This document shows, piece after piece, positions 1 to 9,244 of a stretch of DNA of 64,000 nucleotides. The notes below the pieces were generated by a model that saw only the letters and a program-made list of their open reading frames with translations, was not told where the DNA came from and made no database searches. The DNA comes from Chitinophaga niabensis. GTDB taxonomy: Bacteria; Bacteroidota; Bacteroidia; Chitinophagales; Chitinophagaceae. The position numbers were made by a program, and so were the translations under genes. The DNA is taken from contig NZ_FSRA01000001.1 of NCBI RefSeq assembly GCF_900129465.1, positions 3,784,482 through 3,848,481 of the forward strand. The letters run 5' to 3'. Every line of letters starts with the position of its first letter. The stretch's first letter is position 1.

Positions 1-416
1 GTTCTGAGGTAAGCCACATACGCGCTGGCCTGGAAAGCCGTAACAATTACGGTCAGGATACGGGTATATTGGTTGATCTTCTTCCTTCCGCTATCCCCTT
101 CTTTCTGTAATTTCTGGAAATAAGGCACTGCGATGGTGAGCAGTTGAATAGCGATAGACGCTGAGATATAGGGCATGATACCCAGGGCAAAGATGGAAGC
201 GCGGGAGAATGAACCACCGGCGAACATATTGAAGAGGCCCAGGATGCCTTTTTGAGACGTCTCAGAGAATTTTGCCAGCTCATTGGGATCGAGACCGGGA
301 AGGGTGATATAGGAACCTACGCGGTACACCAGTACCAGAAGCAGCGTGGTACCAATGCGTTTACGCAGGTCCTCGATGCTCCAGATGTTCTTTATGGTTT
401 CGATAAATTTCTTCAC
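1..416 (-). CDS. secY: Protein translocase subunit SecY (N-terminal part)
   Basis: Main pore subunit of the Sec translocon in the inner membrane. The visible 138 residues begin KKFIETIKNIWSIEDLRKRI, typical of Bacteroidota SecY, and cover the cytoplasmic N-terminus, first membrane segment, plug region and the start of the next segment. The C-terminal two thirds lie beyond position 1. The best start is a GTG at 414-416, since no ATG lies at the expected N-terminus. It is the last gene of the S10-spc run seen here, 79 nt after rplO, its usual place. GTG rather than ATG is the only oddity. Confidence 0.93.
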   Translation of the reverse strand, partial: MKKFIETIKNIWSIEDLRKRIGTTLLLVLVYRVGSYITLPGLDPNELAKFSETSQKGILGLFNMFAGGSFSRASIFALGIMPYISASIAIQLLTIAVPYFQKLQKEGDSGRKKINQYTRILTVIVTAFQASAYVAYLR

Positions 417-495
417 AGGAAGATAAGAGTTTAATAACGCGTGTAAAATTCGAAAAGACGCACTACTCCGTAGGCGCCTTCTCTATCGTAATTTC

Positions 496-942
496 TTAAA
501 CCAGTTCTATTGATCCGCCAGCTGCTTCTACTGCTGCTTTAGCTTTTTCACTGATCGCGTTCACCTTCAACACAACTTTGCTTTTCACTTCACCCTGACC
601 GAGTACTTTCACTTTAGCTGTTTTGTTGATCAGGCCGTTCATGTACAGGTTCTCTACGGAGAATTCCTGCAGACCATATTTTTCGATGATCACATCCAGG
701 TCACCGATGTTGAACACTTTGTATTCAGTGCGGGTGATAGGGATGAAACCGCGTTTAGGCAAACGACGTTGAATAGGCATCTGACCACCTTCGTGACCTC
801 TTTTGCTGGAGTAACCAGTATTGGATTGAGCACCTTTGTTACCTTTCGTAGCAGTACCACCTTTACCGGATGCTTCACCACGACCTAAACGTTTTGATTT
901 ATGTACTGCGCCTTGTGCAGGCCTTAAATTCTGTAAACTCAT
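496..942 (-). CDS. rplO: 50S ribosomal protein L15
   Basis: 148 residues, normal length. L15 binds 23S rRNA late in large-subunit assembly. The N-terminus (MSLQNLRPAQGAVHKSKRLG), the Gly/Lys-rich early region (GRGEASGKGGTATKGNKGAQ) and the RLPKRGF motif near residue 60 are diagnostic. It lies between rpmD and secY as in most bacteria, with a 95-nt AT-rich spacer upstream. Confidence 0.97.
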   Translation of the reverse strand: MSLQNLRPAQGAVHKSKRLGRGEASGKGGTATKGNKGAQSNTGYSSKRGHEGGQMPIQRRLPKRGFIPITRTEYKVFNIGDLDVIIEKYGLQEFSVENLYMNGLINKTAKVKVLGQGEVKSKVVLKVNAISEKAKAAVEAAGGSIELV

Positions 943-1037
943 AATTTTAATTGTTTTACTTACGCGGAAATCAACCGCTCGCTTTTACAATGATAGTTCA
1001 AAAAAGTAAGAAGCCAAATGTAATTGTTTTTTTTACA

Positions 1038-1223
1038 TTACGCGTTTACATTCTCCACCTTTACCAGATGGTTCACGGCACGCACCATACCCAGTACCTG
1101 GGGGGTTGCTTCTACTTCAACAGTGGCATGCATCTTTTTCAGACCAAGCGCCTTAAGGGTCAGCTTTTGTCTTTCCGGACGGTCGATACCACTTTTTACC
1201 TGAGTGACTTTAATCTTTGCCAT
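1038..1223 (-). CDS. rpmD: 50S ribosomal protein L30
   Basis: 61 residues, full length for bacterial L30. It starts MAKIKVTQVKSGIDRPERQK and carries the expected helix (TLKALGLKKMH) and C-terminal VRAVNHLVKVE. Its place between rpsE and rplO supports the call; the start is 33 nt after the rpsE stop. Confidence 0.96.
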   Translation of the reverse strand: MAKIKVTQVKSGIDRPERQKLTLKALGLKKMHATVEVEATPQVLGMVRAVNHLVKVENVNA

Positions 1224-1256
1224 TTTACTTTAAATATTCCTAATTAGAAATAATGC

Positions 1257-1775
1257 TTATCCGTTGAATACCTTTTTCAGGGAAATGCTACGGGTTTTAG
1301 CAATCTGCAGCGGTTCGCGCAGCAGGCCCAACGCTTTGAAAGTAGCTTTCACCACGTTGTGCGGGTTTGCAGAACCCAGGGATTTCGCCAGAACGTCGGT
1401 AATACCAGCGCTTTCCAGCACAGCACGCATAGAACCTCCTGCGATCACACCAGTACCGTGAGCGGCTGGTTTGATCAGTACTTTCGCTGCACCTTCCTTC
1501 GCCAGTTGGTCGTGAGGAATGGTGCCGTGATGTACCGGGATCTTAATCAGGTTCTTTTTAGCGTCGTCGATCCCTTTAGTGATGGCTTCCTGTACTTCCT
1601 TGGCTTTACCAAGGCCGTGACCTACCACACCGTTCTCATTACCTACAACTACCAGCGCGGAGAAACTGAAAGTCCGGCCGCCTTTGGTGGTTTTGGTAAC
1701 CCTGTTGATAGCTACAACCTTCTCTTTCAGCTCAAGATCGCCAGCTTTTACTTTATTGAATGAATTCTTTGCCAT
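1257..1775 (-). CDS. rpsE: 30S ribosomal protein S5
   Basis: 172 residues. S5 shapes the mRNA entry channel and decoding fidelity. The N-terminal double-stranded-RNA-binding-like domain (about residues 15-80, with [20 protein letters not shown]) and the C-terminal domain ([19 protein letters not shown]) are both intact. Standard position between rplR and rpmD, 33 nt after rplR. Confidence 0.97.
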   Translation of the reverse strand: MAKNSFNKVKAGDLELKEKVVAINRVTKTTKGGRTFSFSALVVVGNENGVVGHGLGKAKEVQEAITKGIDDAKKNLIKIPVHHGTIPHDQLAKEGAAKVLIKPAAHGTGVIAGGSMRAVLESAGITDVLAKSLGSANPHNVVKATFKALGLLREPLQIAKTRSISLKKVFNG

Positions 1776-1808
1776 TTTTATTTAATAAGAATTACGATAT
1801 CAGATTGA

Positions 1809-2162
1809 TTAAAATTGCAGTCCACCTTCGCGTGCGCCATCAGCTACTGCTTTTACACGACCATGGTAGAGGTAACCACTCCTGTCGAATACGCAGGTTG
1901 AAAGTCCCAGTGCTTTGGCTTTAGTGGCCAATGCAGCGCCCACCAGCTTTGATTTCTCGGATTTGGTACCTTGCTGGGCTTTGATATCCTTATCACGGGA
2001 AGAAGCGGATGCCAGGGTAGTGCCATTGGTATCGTCAATCAGCTGCACATAGATGTCCGCGTTACTGCGGTAAACCGCTAAACGGGGATGTTGTGCAGTT
2101 CCGCTGATCTTTTTACGGATCCGGTAGCGGATATTTTGTCTTCTGTCTGTTCTTGTACTCAT
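1809..2162 (-). CDS. rplR: 50S ribosomal protein L18
   Basis: 117 residues. L18 binds 5S rRNA together with L5. The N-terminus is basic ([20 protein letters not shown]), followed by the [19 protein letters not shown] strand and the C-terminal [20 protein letters not shown], which is the family signature. Position between rplF and rpsE is standard. Confidence 0.97.
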   Translation of the reverse strand: MSTRTDRRQNIRYRIRKKISGTAQHPRLAVYRSNADIYVQLIDDTNGTTLASASSRDKDIKAQQGTKSEKSKLVGAALATKAKALGLSTCVFDRSGYLYHGRVKAVADGAREGGLQF

Positions 2163-2264
2163 TATGAAGTGTATTTAAGGCCCGATGCTGCCGGGACTAT
2201 TACTCTTTATTGATTATTAATGCTGTTAGCTTTTACCGTTTATGCCGCGTTGCGGATGGTGTTA

Positions 2265-2819
2265 TTACTTACCGGCAGATTTACCAGCTTTCTTACGTAC
2301 CACTTCACCTGCATAACGAACACCTTTACCTTTGTATGGTTCTGGTTTGCGGAGGCTGCGGATCTTGGCAGCTACCTGGCCTAACAGTTGATTGTCTATA
2401 CCTTCCAGCATGATCTTCGGATTCTGACCTTTTTCTGTGAGGGTTGAAACCTTCAGTTCAGATGGTATTTCGAAGATAATGTTGTGAGAATAACCTAAAG
2501 ATAGGTCTAACAACTGACCCTGGTTCGCAGCTTTATAACCCACACCCACCAGTTCGAGTTGTTTTTTGAATCCTTCAGATACGCCTGTAACCATGTTAGC
2601 TACGAGAGCACGGTATAAGCCATGCAAAGCGCGGTGACGGATCTGGTCTGTAGGACGGGAGATCAGGATCTCACCATCTTTTACTTCCAGTTTGATATCA
2701 CGGTCCATTTCTTTCTTCAGTTCACCTTTGGGACCTTTAACCGTGATCTCGTTAGCAGGGGATACAGTTACTGTAACGCCGCTGGCCAATTTAATAGGAC
2801 TTCTTCCTATACGTGACAT
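2265..2819 (-). CDS. rplF: 50S ribosomal protein L6
   Basis: 184 residues with two related alpha/beta domains. MSRIGRSPIKLASGVTV opens the first; the second ends with the signature PEPYKGKGVRYAGEVVRKKA. L6 lies near the sarcin-ricin loop. It follows rpsH after a 119-nt spacer that contains a strong hairpin (2907-2930). Confidence 0.97.
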   Translation of the reverse strand: MSRIGRSPIKLASGVTVTVSPANEITVKGPKGELKKEMDRDIKLEVKDGEILISRPTDQIRHRALHGLYRALVANMVTGVSEGFKKQLELVGVGYKAANQGQLLDLSLGYSHNIIFEIPSELKVSTLTEKGQNPKIMLEGIDNQLLGQVAAKIRSLRKPEPYKGKGVRYAGEVVRKKAGKSAGK

Positions 2820-2906
2820 AATCAGTCAGTTTAATTGTGTTGTGTAATTCAGGCATTCCGTGTTCAGCGCCGGAAAAAGAAGAGCTTAATTGTCAGAATG
2901 CCATCA

Positions 2907-2930
2907 ATCCCGCCTTTTGCAAGGCGGGAT
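2907..2930 (-). other. Strong hairpin in the rpsH-rplF spacer
   Basis: Perfect 10-bp inverted repeat, ATCCCGCCTT-ttgc-AAGGCGGGAT, just after the rpsH stop. No T-tract follows on the transcribed strand, so it does not look like an intrinsic terminator. An mRNA processing or stability element is an inference. Confidence 0.6.
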
Positions 2931-2938
2931 CAGTTATA

Positions 2939-3337
2939 TTAATAAACGAAGCAAACTACTTCGCCACCTACGTTCTGTTGTTTCGCTTCCTTATCGGTCA
3001 TTACACCTTTGGAAGTAGAAATGATAGCGATACCCAGGCCATTCTTGATGCGTGTGAAACCATCAGGTTTGGAATACTGGCGCAGACCCGGACGGCTGAT
3101 CCTTTGCAGGTCAGTGATCGCAGGGATCTTTGTTTGCGGATCGTATTTCAGCGCTATTTTAATGAGGCCTTGTTTGTTGTCCTCTTCGAACTTGTATTTC
3201 AGGATATAACCTTTATCATACAAGATTTCGGTAATGCGTTTCTTCAGTTTTGAAGCCGGAATTTCCACGATCCTGTGATTTGCCATCTGGGCGTTACGGA
3301 TGCGTGTTAAAAAATCTGCTATTGGATCAGTAACCAT
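2939..3337 (-). CDS. rpsH: 30S ribosomal protein S8
   Basis: 132 residues, typical length. The N-terminus MVTDPIADFLTRIRNAQMAN and the C-terminal STSKGVMTDKEAKQQNVGGE are family signatures. S8 binds the central domain of 16S rRNA; in E. coli it represses the spc operon, but no obvious copy of its target was recognised here. It is followed by rplF. Confidence 0.97.
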   Translation of the reverse strand: MVTDPIADFLTRIRNAQMANHRIVEIPASKLKKRITEILYDKGYILKYKFEEDNKQGLIKIALKYDPQTKIPAITDLQRISRPGLRQYSKPDGFTRIKNGLGIAIISTSKGVMTDKEAKQQNVGGEVVCFVY

Positions 3338-3432
3338 TGTTTCGAAAAAATTTAAAACAGTTAGTACAATGCGATATCCAATCGAAAAAGAAAGGAATCA
3401 AGTTAATCTGCGAGTGGGTAATTCAACCGGAA

Positions 3433-3702
3433 TTACCAGCTTGCTTTTCTTACACCAGGGATCTTACCTGCCAGTGCCATGTCGCGGAACATGTTACGAC
3501 ATACGCCAAACATGCGGATATATCCTTTTGGACGACCGGAGAGTTGGCATCTGTTGTGCAGGCGAACGGGAGATGCGTTCTTAGGCAGTTTGTCCAGCTC
3601 AGCATAATTGCCTTCTGCTTTCAAAGCAGCGCGTTTTTCTGCGAACTTGGCTACCATCGCTTCTCTCTTCCTTTGTCTGGCTTTTACGGATTCTTTTGCC
3701 AT
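3433..3702 (-). CDS. rpsN: 30S ribosomal protein S14, zinc-free type
   Basis: 89 residues, the long form. The CxxC pairs of the zinc-binding short form are absent, and the C-terminal [20 protein letters not shown] is diagnostic. It starts 22 nt after rplE ends, in its usual place. Confidence 0.96.
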   Translation of the reverse strand: MAKESVKARQRKREAMVAKFAEKRAALKAEGNYAELDKLPKNASPVRLHNRCQLSGRPKGYIRMFGVCRNMFRDMALAGKIPGVRKASW

Positions 3703-3724
3703 AATTGATTATGAAATATTAATA

Positions 3725-4297
3725 TTAGTTTTCTTTTCTGATGTTCTTGAAAGGCATGCCCAGTTCTTTCAACAGCTCATAAGCTTCTTCGTTGGTTTTG
3801 GCAGTGGTCACGAAAGTGATATCCATACCAGTCATACGGGAAACTTTATCGATGTCGATCTCAGGGAAGATGATCTGCTCTGTAACACCCAGGGTATAGT
3901 TACCACGGCCGTCAAAAGCTTTTTCGTTGATACCTTTAAAGTCACGAACACGGGGCAGGGATACAGAGATCAGCCTGTCCAGGAACTCGTACATATTTAC
4001 ACCACGCAGCGTAACACGTGCACCAATCGGCATGTTCTTACGCAGTTTGAAGTTGGAGATGTCCTTTTTAGACATGGTAGCAATAGCTTTCTGACCGGCG
4101 ATACGGGTCATTTCATCTACTGCAACATCTACCAGTTTCTTATCACCTACCGCACCGTTGATACCCTGGTTCAGGCATATCTTGGTAAGGCGGGGAACCT
4201 GCATTACGCTTTTATAATTGAATTTCTTATGCAAAGCAGACACCACTTCATTACGGTATTTAGTTTGCAGCCTGGGTTGATATGATGTGTTTGCCAT
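3725..4297 (-). CDS. rplE: 50S ribosomal protein L5
   Basis: 190 residues. L5 binds 5S rRNA and contacts P-site tRNA. The motifs [16 protein letters not shown] (about 36-51) and [20 protein letters not shown] are family signatures, and the C-terminal [20 protein letters not shown] is complete. Its ATG overlaps the rplX stop by one base (TAATG), suggesting translational coupling. Confidence 0.97.
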   Translation of the reverse strand: MANTSYQPRLQTKYRNEVVSALHKKFNYKSVMQVPRLTKICLNQGINGAVGDKKLVDVAVDEMTRIAGQKAIATMSKKDISNFKLRKNMPIGARVTLRGVNMYEFLDRLISVSLPRVRDFKGINEKAFDGRGNYTLGVTEQIIFPEIDIDKVSRMTGMDITFVTTAKTNEEAYELLKELGMPFKNIRKEN

Positions 4298-4635
4298 TAT
4301 TTGATTACCTCCCCTGATTTTTTAGCGATACGAACTACTTTACCATCCTGTTTCTGACGAGCTACACGTGTAGGTGCGCCAGCCTTTGCATCCCATAACA
4401 TCACGTTAGAGATAGCAATAGGAGCTTCTACCTTTACAATACCGCCTTTGGTATTCTGGGCAGAAGGTTTGGTGTGTTTAGTGATGATGTTCACGCCTTC
4501 CACTAATACACGGCTTTTGTCAAGAATTACTTCCAACACCTTGCGGGGTTTGGTCCGGTCTTTATCATCACCGGTAACCACCACAACCAGGTCGCCTTTC
4601 TTAATGTTGAACTTAGGCTTAAATCTAGTTTTCAT
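4297..4635 (-). CDS. rplX: 50S ribosomal protein L24
   Basis: 112 residues with the N-terminal KOW motif ([20 protein letters not shown], from about residue 13). L24 is an early assembly initiator at the 5' end of 23S rRNA. A 196-nt spacer separates it from rplN and holds a large stem-loop, a promoter-like box and a 14-nt palindrome. rplX may therefore start a separately controlled segment (inference). Confidence 0.97.
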   Translation of the reverse strand: MKTRFKPKFNIKKGDLVVVVTGDDKDRTKPRKVLEVILDKSRVLVEGVNIITKHTKPSAQNTKGGIVKVEAPIAISNVMLWDAKAGAPTRVARQKQDGKVVRIAKKSGEVIK

Positions 4636-4662
4636 CTGTTTGTTTATTTATAAACGCCAAAC

Positions 4663-4676
4663 GGAACACCTGTTCC
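4663..4676. promoter_or_regulatory. 14-nt palindrome upstream of rplX
   Basis: GGAACA-CC-TGTTCC is a perfect palindrome 28 nt upstream of the rplX start codon, downstream of a possible internal promoter. It could be an operator or a short RNA hairpin; nothing identifies a partner. Confidence 0.35.
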
Positions 4677-4713
4677 ACTTGATTAATATTTATGTCGTTT
4701 TTTAAACGGGCTG

Positions 4714-4721
4714 CAAAGATA
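4714..4721 (-). promoter_or_regulatory. Possible internal promoter -7 box before rplX
   Basis: On the minus strand the bases read TATCTTTG, which matches the Bacteroidota -7 consensus TAnnTTTG, 79 nt upstream of the rplX ATG. No good TTTG -33 element is seen at 19-21 nt, so the call is tentative. Confidence 0.35.
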
Positions 4722-4730
4722 TGCAAAGAA

Positions 4731-4816
4731 TTCGGATCTTGAATTCCAGCTTTCAGATAAAGGTAATTTTCATATATATTACCCTTATCCTCAAAATCTT
4801 TAATTCCAGATCCGAA
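4731..4816 (-). other. Large two-part stem-loop between rplN and rplX
   Basis: Outer arms at 4731-4745 and 4802-4816 pair over 15 positions with one mismatch. Inner arms at 4756-4767 and 4778-4789 pair over 12 positions as RNA with one G-U wobble, leaving a 10-nt loop. Internal loops of 10 and 12 nt separate the two stems. There is no following T-tract, so it is not a standard terminator. A cis-acting mRNA element is an inference. Confidence 0.65.
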
Positions 4817-4831
4817 CGTATATTTTACTCC

Positions 4832-5200
4832 TTAAAGCACTTCTGGCGCCAGGGAGATGATCTTCATATATCCTTTATCGCGAAGCTCACGTGCAACCGG
4901 ACCGAATATACGGGTACCGCGTGGCTCGTCTGAGTTATTCAGCAATACAACGGCGTTGTCATCGAAGCGGATGTAAGAACCATCTTTACGACGGAGTTTC
5001 TTCTTTGTTCTTACAATAACAGCTTTGGTTACTGTGCCTTTCTTTACACCACCACCGGGGATAGCGTCTTTCACAGTCACTACAATCTTATCACCCACAC
5101 CTGCGTAATCCTGACCGGAGTTGCCGAGTACGCGGATACAGAGTACTTCTTTAGCACCACTGTTATCAGCTACGTTCAGCCTTGATTCTTGTTGTATCAT
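4832..5200 (-). CDS. rplN: 50S ribosomal protein L14
   Basis: 122 residues, exact family length. Starts [20 protein letters not shown] and contains the [17 protein letters not shown] signature and C-terminal [20 protein letters not shown]14 forms part of the inter-subunit bridge. It follows rpsQ after 74 nt. Confidence 0.98.
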   Translation of the reverse strand: MIQQESRLNVADNSGAKEVLCIRVLGNSGQDYAGVGDKIVVTVKDAIPGGGVKKGTVTKAVIVRTKKKLRRKDGSYIRFDDNAVVLLNNSDEPRGTRIFGPVARELRDKGYMKIISLAPEVL

Positions 5201-5274
5201 CGTAATACGTTGTTAATTGTTTTAGCAGAGGCTGCGTATCAGTTGATGACGGGCAGCTTGAAACAAATGAATAA

Positions 5275-5535
5275 TTACTTTACTTTAGCGATCACTTCAA
5301 CCATGCGCCAGTTCTTGTTTTTGCTTAACGGGCGGGATTCCATGATACGTACGGTATCACCAATGCTGCACTCGTTCTTTTCGTCGTGTGCCATGAACTT
5401 GGTGGTTTTCTTAATGAACTTACCATAGATCGGGTGTTTCACTTTACGTTCAACTTCAACAGTAATGGTTTTATCCATTTTATTGCTGGATACCAGTCCG
5501 ATCCTGGTTTTTCTTACTTTTCTTTCTTCGGTCAT
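5275..5535 (-). CDS. rpsQ: 30S ribosomal protein S17
   Basis: 86 residues with the OB-fold signature [20 protein letters not shown] and C-terminal [21 protein letters not shown] primary binder of the 5' domain of 16S rRNA. Standard order rpmC-rpsQ-rplN. Confidence 0.97.
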   Translation of the reverse strand: MTEERKVRKTRIGLVSSNKMDKTITVEVERKVKHPIYGKFIKKTTKFMAHDEKNECSIGDTVRIMESRPLSKNKNWRMVEVIAKVK

Positions 5536-5597
5536 TTTGAAAGGTATTTTACTCCCTAAAGAGATAATTTATCGTTTTTATTGGTTAATAGCTATCA

Positions 5598-5798
5598 CTA
5601 GAAACCCAACGCTCTTCTGCGCAGTTCAGTCTGGATACGTGCGATGTCCCTTCTGATGAAGCGGATGCTCATCGGATTTTCGATCGGTGTTACCGCGTGG
5701 CTGAACGTGACCTTTTTCAAGCGCAACTTCTCTTCAGACAATTTGTCTTTCAGATCTTGTTCAGTCAGGCCTTTAAGGTCCAGTATTGCTTTTGGCAT
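5598..5798 (-). CDS. rpmC: 50S ribosomal protein L29
   Basis: 66-residue two-helix protein (LTEQDLKDKLSEEKLRLKKV, then IRFIRRDIARIQTELRRRAL). L29 sits at the peptide exit site near the SRP and trigger factor docking region. Standard place between rplP and rpsQ. Confidence 0.97.
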   Translation of the reverse strand: MPKAILDLKGLTEQDLKDKLSEEKLRLKKVTFSHAVTPIENPMSIRFIRRDIARIQTELRRRALGF

Positions 5799-5862
5799 TT
5801 TTTAAAATTTTGTTCTGGTTATCAGGTTTGTTTACTTGATCAGGTTTAATACGCTGGTGCTA

Positions 5863-6282
5863 TTAAGCAACAAAGTCGCGGCGCACTACGAATTTCACTT
5901 TGATCGGCAGTTTCTGTGCAGCCAGTTCCATAGCTTCTTTAGCTACTTGCAGGGGAACACCATCTGCTTCAAACAGGATGCGACCGGGCTTTACTACGCA
6001 TGCCCAATGGTCTGGAGCACCTTTACCTTTACCCATCCTCACTTCCAACGGCTTAGCAGTGATTGGTTTGTCCGGGAAAATGCGGATCCACACGTTACCT
6101 TCACGCTTCATATGCCTGGTCAGCGCCACCCGCGCAGCTTCTATCTGACGGTCTGTGATCCACTTAGGTTCCAATGCTTTAAGGCCGAATGAACCGAAAG
6201 AAAGAGCTGCGCCCCTCTTTGCGTTACCTTTGATGCGGCCTTTGTGCATCTTCCTGTGTTTCGTTCTCTTGGGCTGTAACAT
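5863..6282 (-). CDS. rplP: 50S ribosomal protein L16
   Basis: 139 residues. The start [19 protein letters not shown] and the signatures [20 protein letters not shown] and [16 protein letters not shown] are diagnostic. L16 organises the A-site region of the large subunit. It begins 50 nt after the rpsC stop. Confidence 0.98.
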   Translation of the reverse strand: MLQPKRTKHRKMHKGRIKGNAKRGAALSFGSFGLKALEPKWITDRQIEAARVALTRHMKREGNVWIRIFPDKPITAKPLEVRMGKGKGAPDHWACVVKPGRILFEADGVPLQVAKEAMELAAQKLPIKVKFVVRRDFVA

Positions 6283-6332
6283 CGTTTATGTTGTTAAAAA
6301 GTTTGTTTAATTAAGTTTCAACAGCTGTGTGA

Positions 6333-7139
6333 TTATTTACGAGGACCACGGTCTCCACCACCTCTTCTATCACCACCACCGCCACCGCGGTTGTCTCTTC
6401 TTTCACCACCACGATCTCCGCCACCACGGTTTCCACCGCCCTGGTGACCACCACCTACGCGGCCTTCACCATCTTTGCCGGATACAGCGTTAGGGTTCAG
6501 ATCACGTTTACCCAGTACTTCACCTTTACAGATCCACACTTTGATACCGATCTTACCGTAAACAGTCAATGCGAACAAAGAAGCGTAATCGATATCCATA
6601 CGGAAAGTATGCAGAGGAACGCGGCCTTGTTTCATTTCTTCTGAACGGGCGATCTCAGCACCACCCAAACGACCACCGATCTTAACCTTGATACCTTCTG
6701 CACCCATACGGAGAGCGGTAGCAATAGCCATTTTGATAGCGCGTTTGTAGTTGATACGGCTTTCGATCTGTTTAGCGATCGTTTCAGCAACGATGGTAGC
6801 ATCTATCTCCGGACGACGGATCTCCAGAATGTTGATCTGAACATCTTCTTTTCCGGTCAGTTTCTTCAATTCTTCCTTGATGCGGTCCACTTCGTTACCA
6901 CCTTTACCTATGATGATACCAGGCTTAGAGGTATGAATGGTGATGATGAGCTTACCGAGTGTTCTTTCGATCACTACGCGTGAAATGCCGCCTTTGTTGA
7001 TACGTGCATTCAGGTAAGTCCTGATCTTGTTATCCTCGATCAGCTTGGAAGCATAATCCTTTTTGCTTCCATACCAATTAGAGTCCCATCCTCTGATGAT
7101 ACCTAACCTGTTACCAATAGGATTTGTTTTCTGACCCAT
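6333..7139 (-). CDS. rpsC: 30S ribosomal protein S3 with Gly/Arg-rich C-terminal tail
   Basis: 268 residues. The core (about 1-215) has the N-terminal domain [20 protein letters not shown], the KH motif around [18 protein letters not shown], and the C-terminal domain with [21 protein letters not shown]3 forms part of the mRNA entry helicase. After about residue 222 there is a low-complexity tail of roughly 45 residues made of GGG, RGG and DRGG units, ending GGGDRGPRK, reminiscent of RGG RNA-binding tails. Shorter tails occur in other Bacteroidota; this one seems long. The stop codon is clean, so it is not frameshift read-through. Confidence 0.97.
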   Translation of the reverse strand: MGQKTNPIGNRLGIIRGWDSNWYGSKKDYASKLIEDNKIRTYLNARINKGGISRVVIERTLGKLIITIHTSKPGIIIGKGGNEVDRIKEELKKLTGKEDVQINILEIRRPEIDATIVAETIAKQIESRINYKRAIKMAIATALRMGAEGIKVKIGGRLGGAEIARSEEMKQGRVPLHTFRMDIDYASLFALTVYGKIGIKVWICKGEVLGKRDLNPNAVSGKDGEGRVGGGHQGGGNRGGGDRGGERRDNRGGGGGDRRGGGDRGPRK

Positions 7140-7197
7140 GTTCTGGTTTTATTTGTCTATGAGTTTTAAATATATTTTTTTCCTACAGCTGGTCTGC

Positions 7198-7548
7198 TTA
7201 CTTAGCAGCGCGACCATCTACCACCAGTGTTACGTGATTACTTCTTTTGCGCACACGGTAACCTCTACCTTGTGGAGCCGGACGCATCCTTTTAAGAACG
7301 CGGCCACCGTCTACAAAAACAGTTTTTACGAACAGGTTAGCATCTTCAACCCTCGCGCCTTCGTTTTTGATCTTCCAGTTTGCTATAGCTGATAGCAAAA
7401 GTTTCTCCAGCGGCACGCTAGGGTGTTTAGGATGGAATTTCAAAATATTCAAAGCTTTCTCTGCATCAAGGCCGCGGATAAGGTCTGCGAGCAAACGCAT
7501 TTTGCGGGTAGATGTAGGATTGTTGTTCAGCTTAGCTACTGCTTCCAT
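7198..7548 (-). CDS. rplV: 50S ribosomal protein L22
   Basis: 116 residues. [20 protein letters not shown] matches the family N-terminus, and the beta-hairpin that lines the exit tunnel ([20 protein letters not shown]) is near the C-terminus. Standard position between rpsS and rpsC. Confidence 0.97.
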   Translation of the reverse strand: MEAVAKLNNNPTSTRKMRLLADLIRGLDAEKALNILKFHPKHPSVPLEKLLLSAIANWKIKNEGARVEDANLFVKTVFVDGGRVLKRMRPAPQGRGYRVRKRSNHVTLVVDGRAAK

Positions 7549-7604
7549 TGTGATTAATTTCTGTGTTATATAAGTTTTGTGTCAGCGTTCAGAGAACGGA
7601 ATGA

Positions 7605-7874
7605 CTACATTTTTTTGTTTGCGTGTCCCTTGAAGTTGCGGGTAGGTGCAAATTCACCCAGTTTGTGACCCACCATGAACTCGGTTACGTAAACCGGGAT
7701 GAACTTGTTACCGTTGTGTACGGCAAAAGTATGGCCTACGAAATCGGGAGTGATAGTAGAACGACGACTCCAGGTTTTGATAACGGTCCTTTTAGAACCA
7801 CCCTCGTTCTGTTTTTCTACTTTCTTCTCTAATTTGAAGTCTACGTAAGGACCTTTTTTAATGGAACGACCCAT
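7605..7874 (-). CDS. rpsS: 30S ribosomal protein S19
   Basis: 89 residues. [40 protein letters not shown] and [16 protein letters not shown] are the expected S19 signatures in the small-subunit head. It starts 61 nt after the rplB stop; that spacer is mostly one hairpin. Confidence 0.97.
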   Translation of the reverse strand: MGRSIKKGPYVDFKLEKKVEKQNEGGSKRTVIKTWSRRSTITPDFVGHTFAVHNGNKFIPVYVTEFMVGHKLGEFAPTRNFKGHANKKM

Positions 7875-7892
7875 AGTCTTGTTTATTTAAGA

Positions 7893-7921
7893 TTTCAATC
7901 CCGGGTTTAACGGGATTGAAA
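7893..7921 (-). other. 11-bp hairpin in the rplB-rpsS spacer
   Basis: TTTCAATCCCG - GGTTTAA - CGGGATTGAAA is a perfect 11-bp stem with a 7-nt loop between the rplB stop (7936) and rpsS start (7874). No T-tract follows on the minus strand, so intrinsic termination is unlikely. Confidence 0.6.
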
Positions 7922-7935
7922 CTTGTTAAGCGTTA

Positions 7936-8769
7936 TTATAATTTCTTACCGTTTTTACGGGTGATGATCAGTTTATCTGAGCTCTTATGCGATTTCCTGG
8001 TTTTCAGACCTTTCGCATATTTACCGCTCCTTGATCTTGGGTGACCACCTGAAGCTCTACCTTCACCACCACCCATCGGGTGATCCACAGGGTTCATGGC
8101 CACACCACGCGTACGGGGCTTAATACCTCTCCAACGGTTGGCACCAGCCTTACCGATAGATTGCAGCGCGTGATCAGAGTTAGAAACTGTACCTACGGTA
8201 GCCATGCAAGTGTTCAACACTTTACGTAACTCGCCGGAAGGCATTTTCAACACAGCGTATTTTTCTTCCTTGTTGCTCAATTGCGCATAAGTACCGGCAC
8301 TGCGTGCGATAGCGGCACCTTTACCAGGTTGCAGCTCGATATTATGAACAACAGTACCCAAAGGCATGTTTTTCAACGGTAATGCATTACCCAGTTCCGG
8401 AGCAACTTCAGGGCCGCTGATAACAGTAGCACCAACCTGCAGTCCGTTTGGAGCAATGATGTAACGTTTCTCACCATCTGCATAGTTCAGCAGAGCAATG
8501 AATGCGCTACGGTTTGGATCGTACTCGATCGTTTTTACTGTAGCCGGGATGCTTACCTTATCACGTTTGAAATCGATGATACGGTATTGTTTCTTGTGTC
8601 CACCGCCAATGTAGCGCATAGACCTTCTACCTTGCACGTTTCTACCGCCAGTTCTCTGAGCAGGAGCCAGGAGGCTTTTCTCAGGAGTGTCGGATGTCAG
8701 CTCTGCATATGCATTACCTATTTTCCAACGGGTACCGGCTGTAATCGGTTTGTACTTTTTCAGTGCCAT
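7936..8769 (-). CDS. rplB: 50S ribosomal protein L2
   Basis: 277 residues, full length. Starts [20 protein letters not shown], has the OB and SH3-like domains, and carries the conserved C-terminal segment [20 protein letters not shown] with the functional histidine. L2 is needed for subunit joining and peptidyl transferase integrity. It follows rplW after 96 nt. Confidence 0.98.
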   Translation of the reverse strand: MALKKYKPITAGTRWKIGNAYAELTSDTPEKSLLAPAQRTGGRNVQGRRSMRYIGGGHKKQYRIIDFKRDKVSIPATVKTIEYDPNRSAFIALLNYADGEKRYIIAPNGLQVGATVISGPEVAPELGNALPLKNMPLGTVVHNIELQPGKGAAIARSAGTYAQLSNKEEKYAVLKMPSGELRKVLNTCMATVGTVSNSDHALQSIGKAGANRWRGIKPRTRGVAMNPVDHPMGGGEGRASGGHPRSRSGKYAKGLKTRKSHKSSDKLIITRKNGKKL

Positions 8770-8831
8770 TTTTCTACTTAATTCAAAATGATTAATAGAC
8801 TATTTATAATTTGATCTGTATATACATCCAG

Positions 8832-8853
8832 GTTAGCAGCTTACGCCGCTAAC
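8832..8853 (-). other. Small hairpin in the rplW-rplB spacer
   Basis: GTTAGC (8832-8837) pairs with GCTAAC (8848-8853), with a possible inner AGC/GC extension. No T-tract. It is one of several hairpins in the spacers of this operon; function unknown. Confidence 0.4.
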
Positions 8854-8865
8854 GGCACTGGTATA

Positions 8866-9165
8866 TTATATGTTAGCATACAGATCTATGGATTCTCCTT
8901 TCGCCAGTGTTACCACTGCTTTCTTGTGGGAAGGTTTGCGGCCTGAGATAAAGCCAGCTTTGGTAAAGCGGGTTTTATTCTTACCTGGAACCACCATGGT
9001 GTTAACTTCTGCAACGGTTACGCCGTAGAAATCTTCCACTGCTTTCTTTATCTCCAGTTTGTTGGCTTTTTTGTCAACAATGAAGTAAAAGCGGTTAAAC
9101 TTTTCAGTCGCCTTGTTTACCTTCTCCGATATCACCGGTTTGATTAAAACATCAGACAGTTTCAT
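8866..9165 (-). CDS. rplW: 50S ribosomal protein L23
   Basis: 99 residues. MKLSDVLIKPVISEKVNKAT and YFIVDKKANKLEIKKAVEDF are family signatures. L23 is the docking site for trigger factor at the tunnel exit. It starts 79 nt after rplD. Confidence 0.97.
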   Translation of the reverse strand: MKLSDVLIKPVISEKVNKATEKFNRFYFIVDKKANKLEIKKAVEDFYGVTVAEVNTMVVPGKNKTRFTKAGFISGRKPSHKKAVVTLAKGESIDLYANI

Positions 9166-9244
9166 CTGTTAATATTTAATTTGCTCGGGCCAGATGGGAT
9201 CTTACGATCTCATATCATTATAGCTTTGAGCTGTTATTTGAAAA

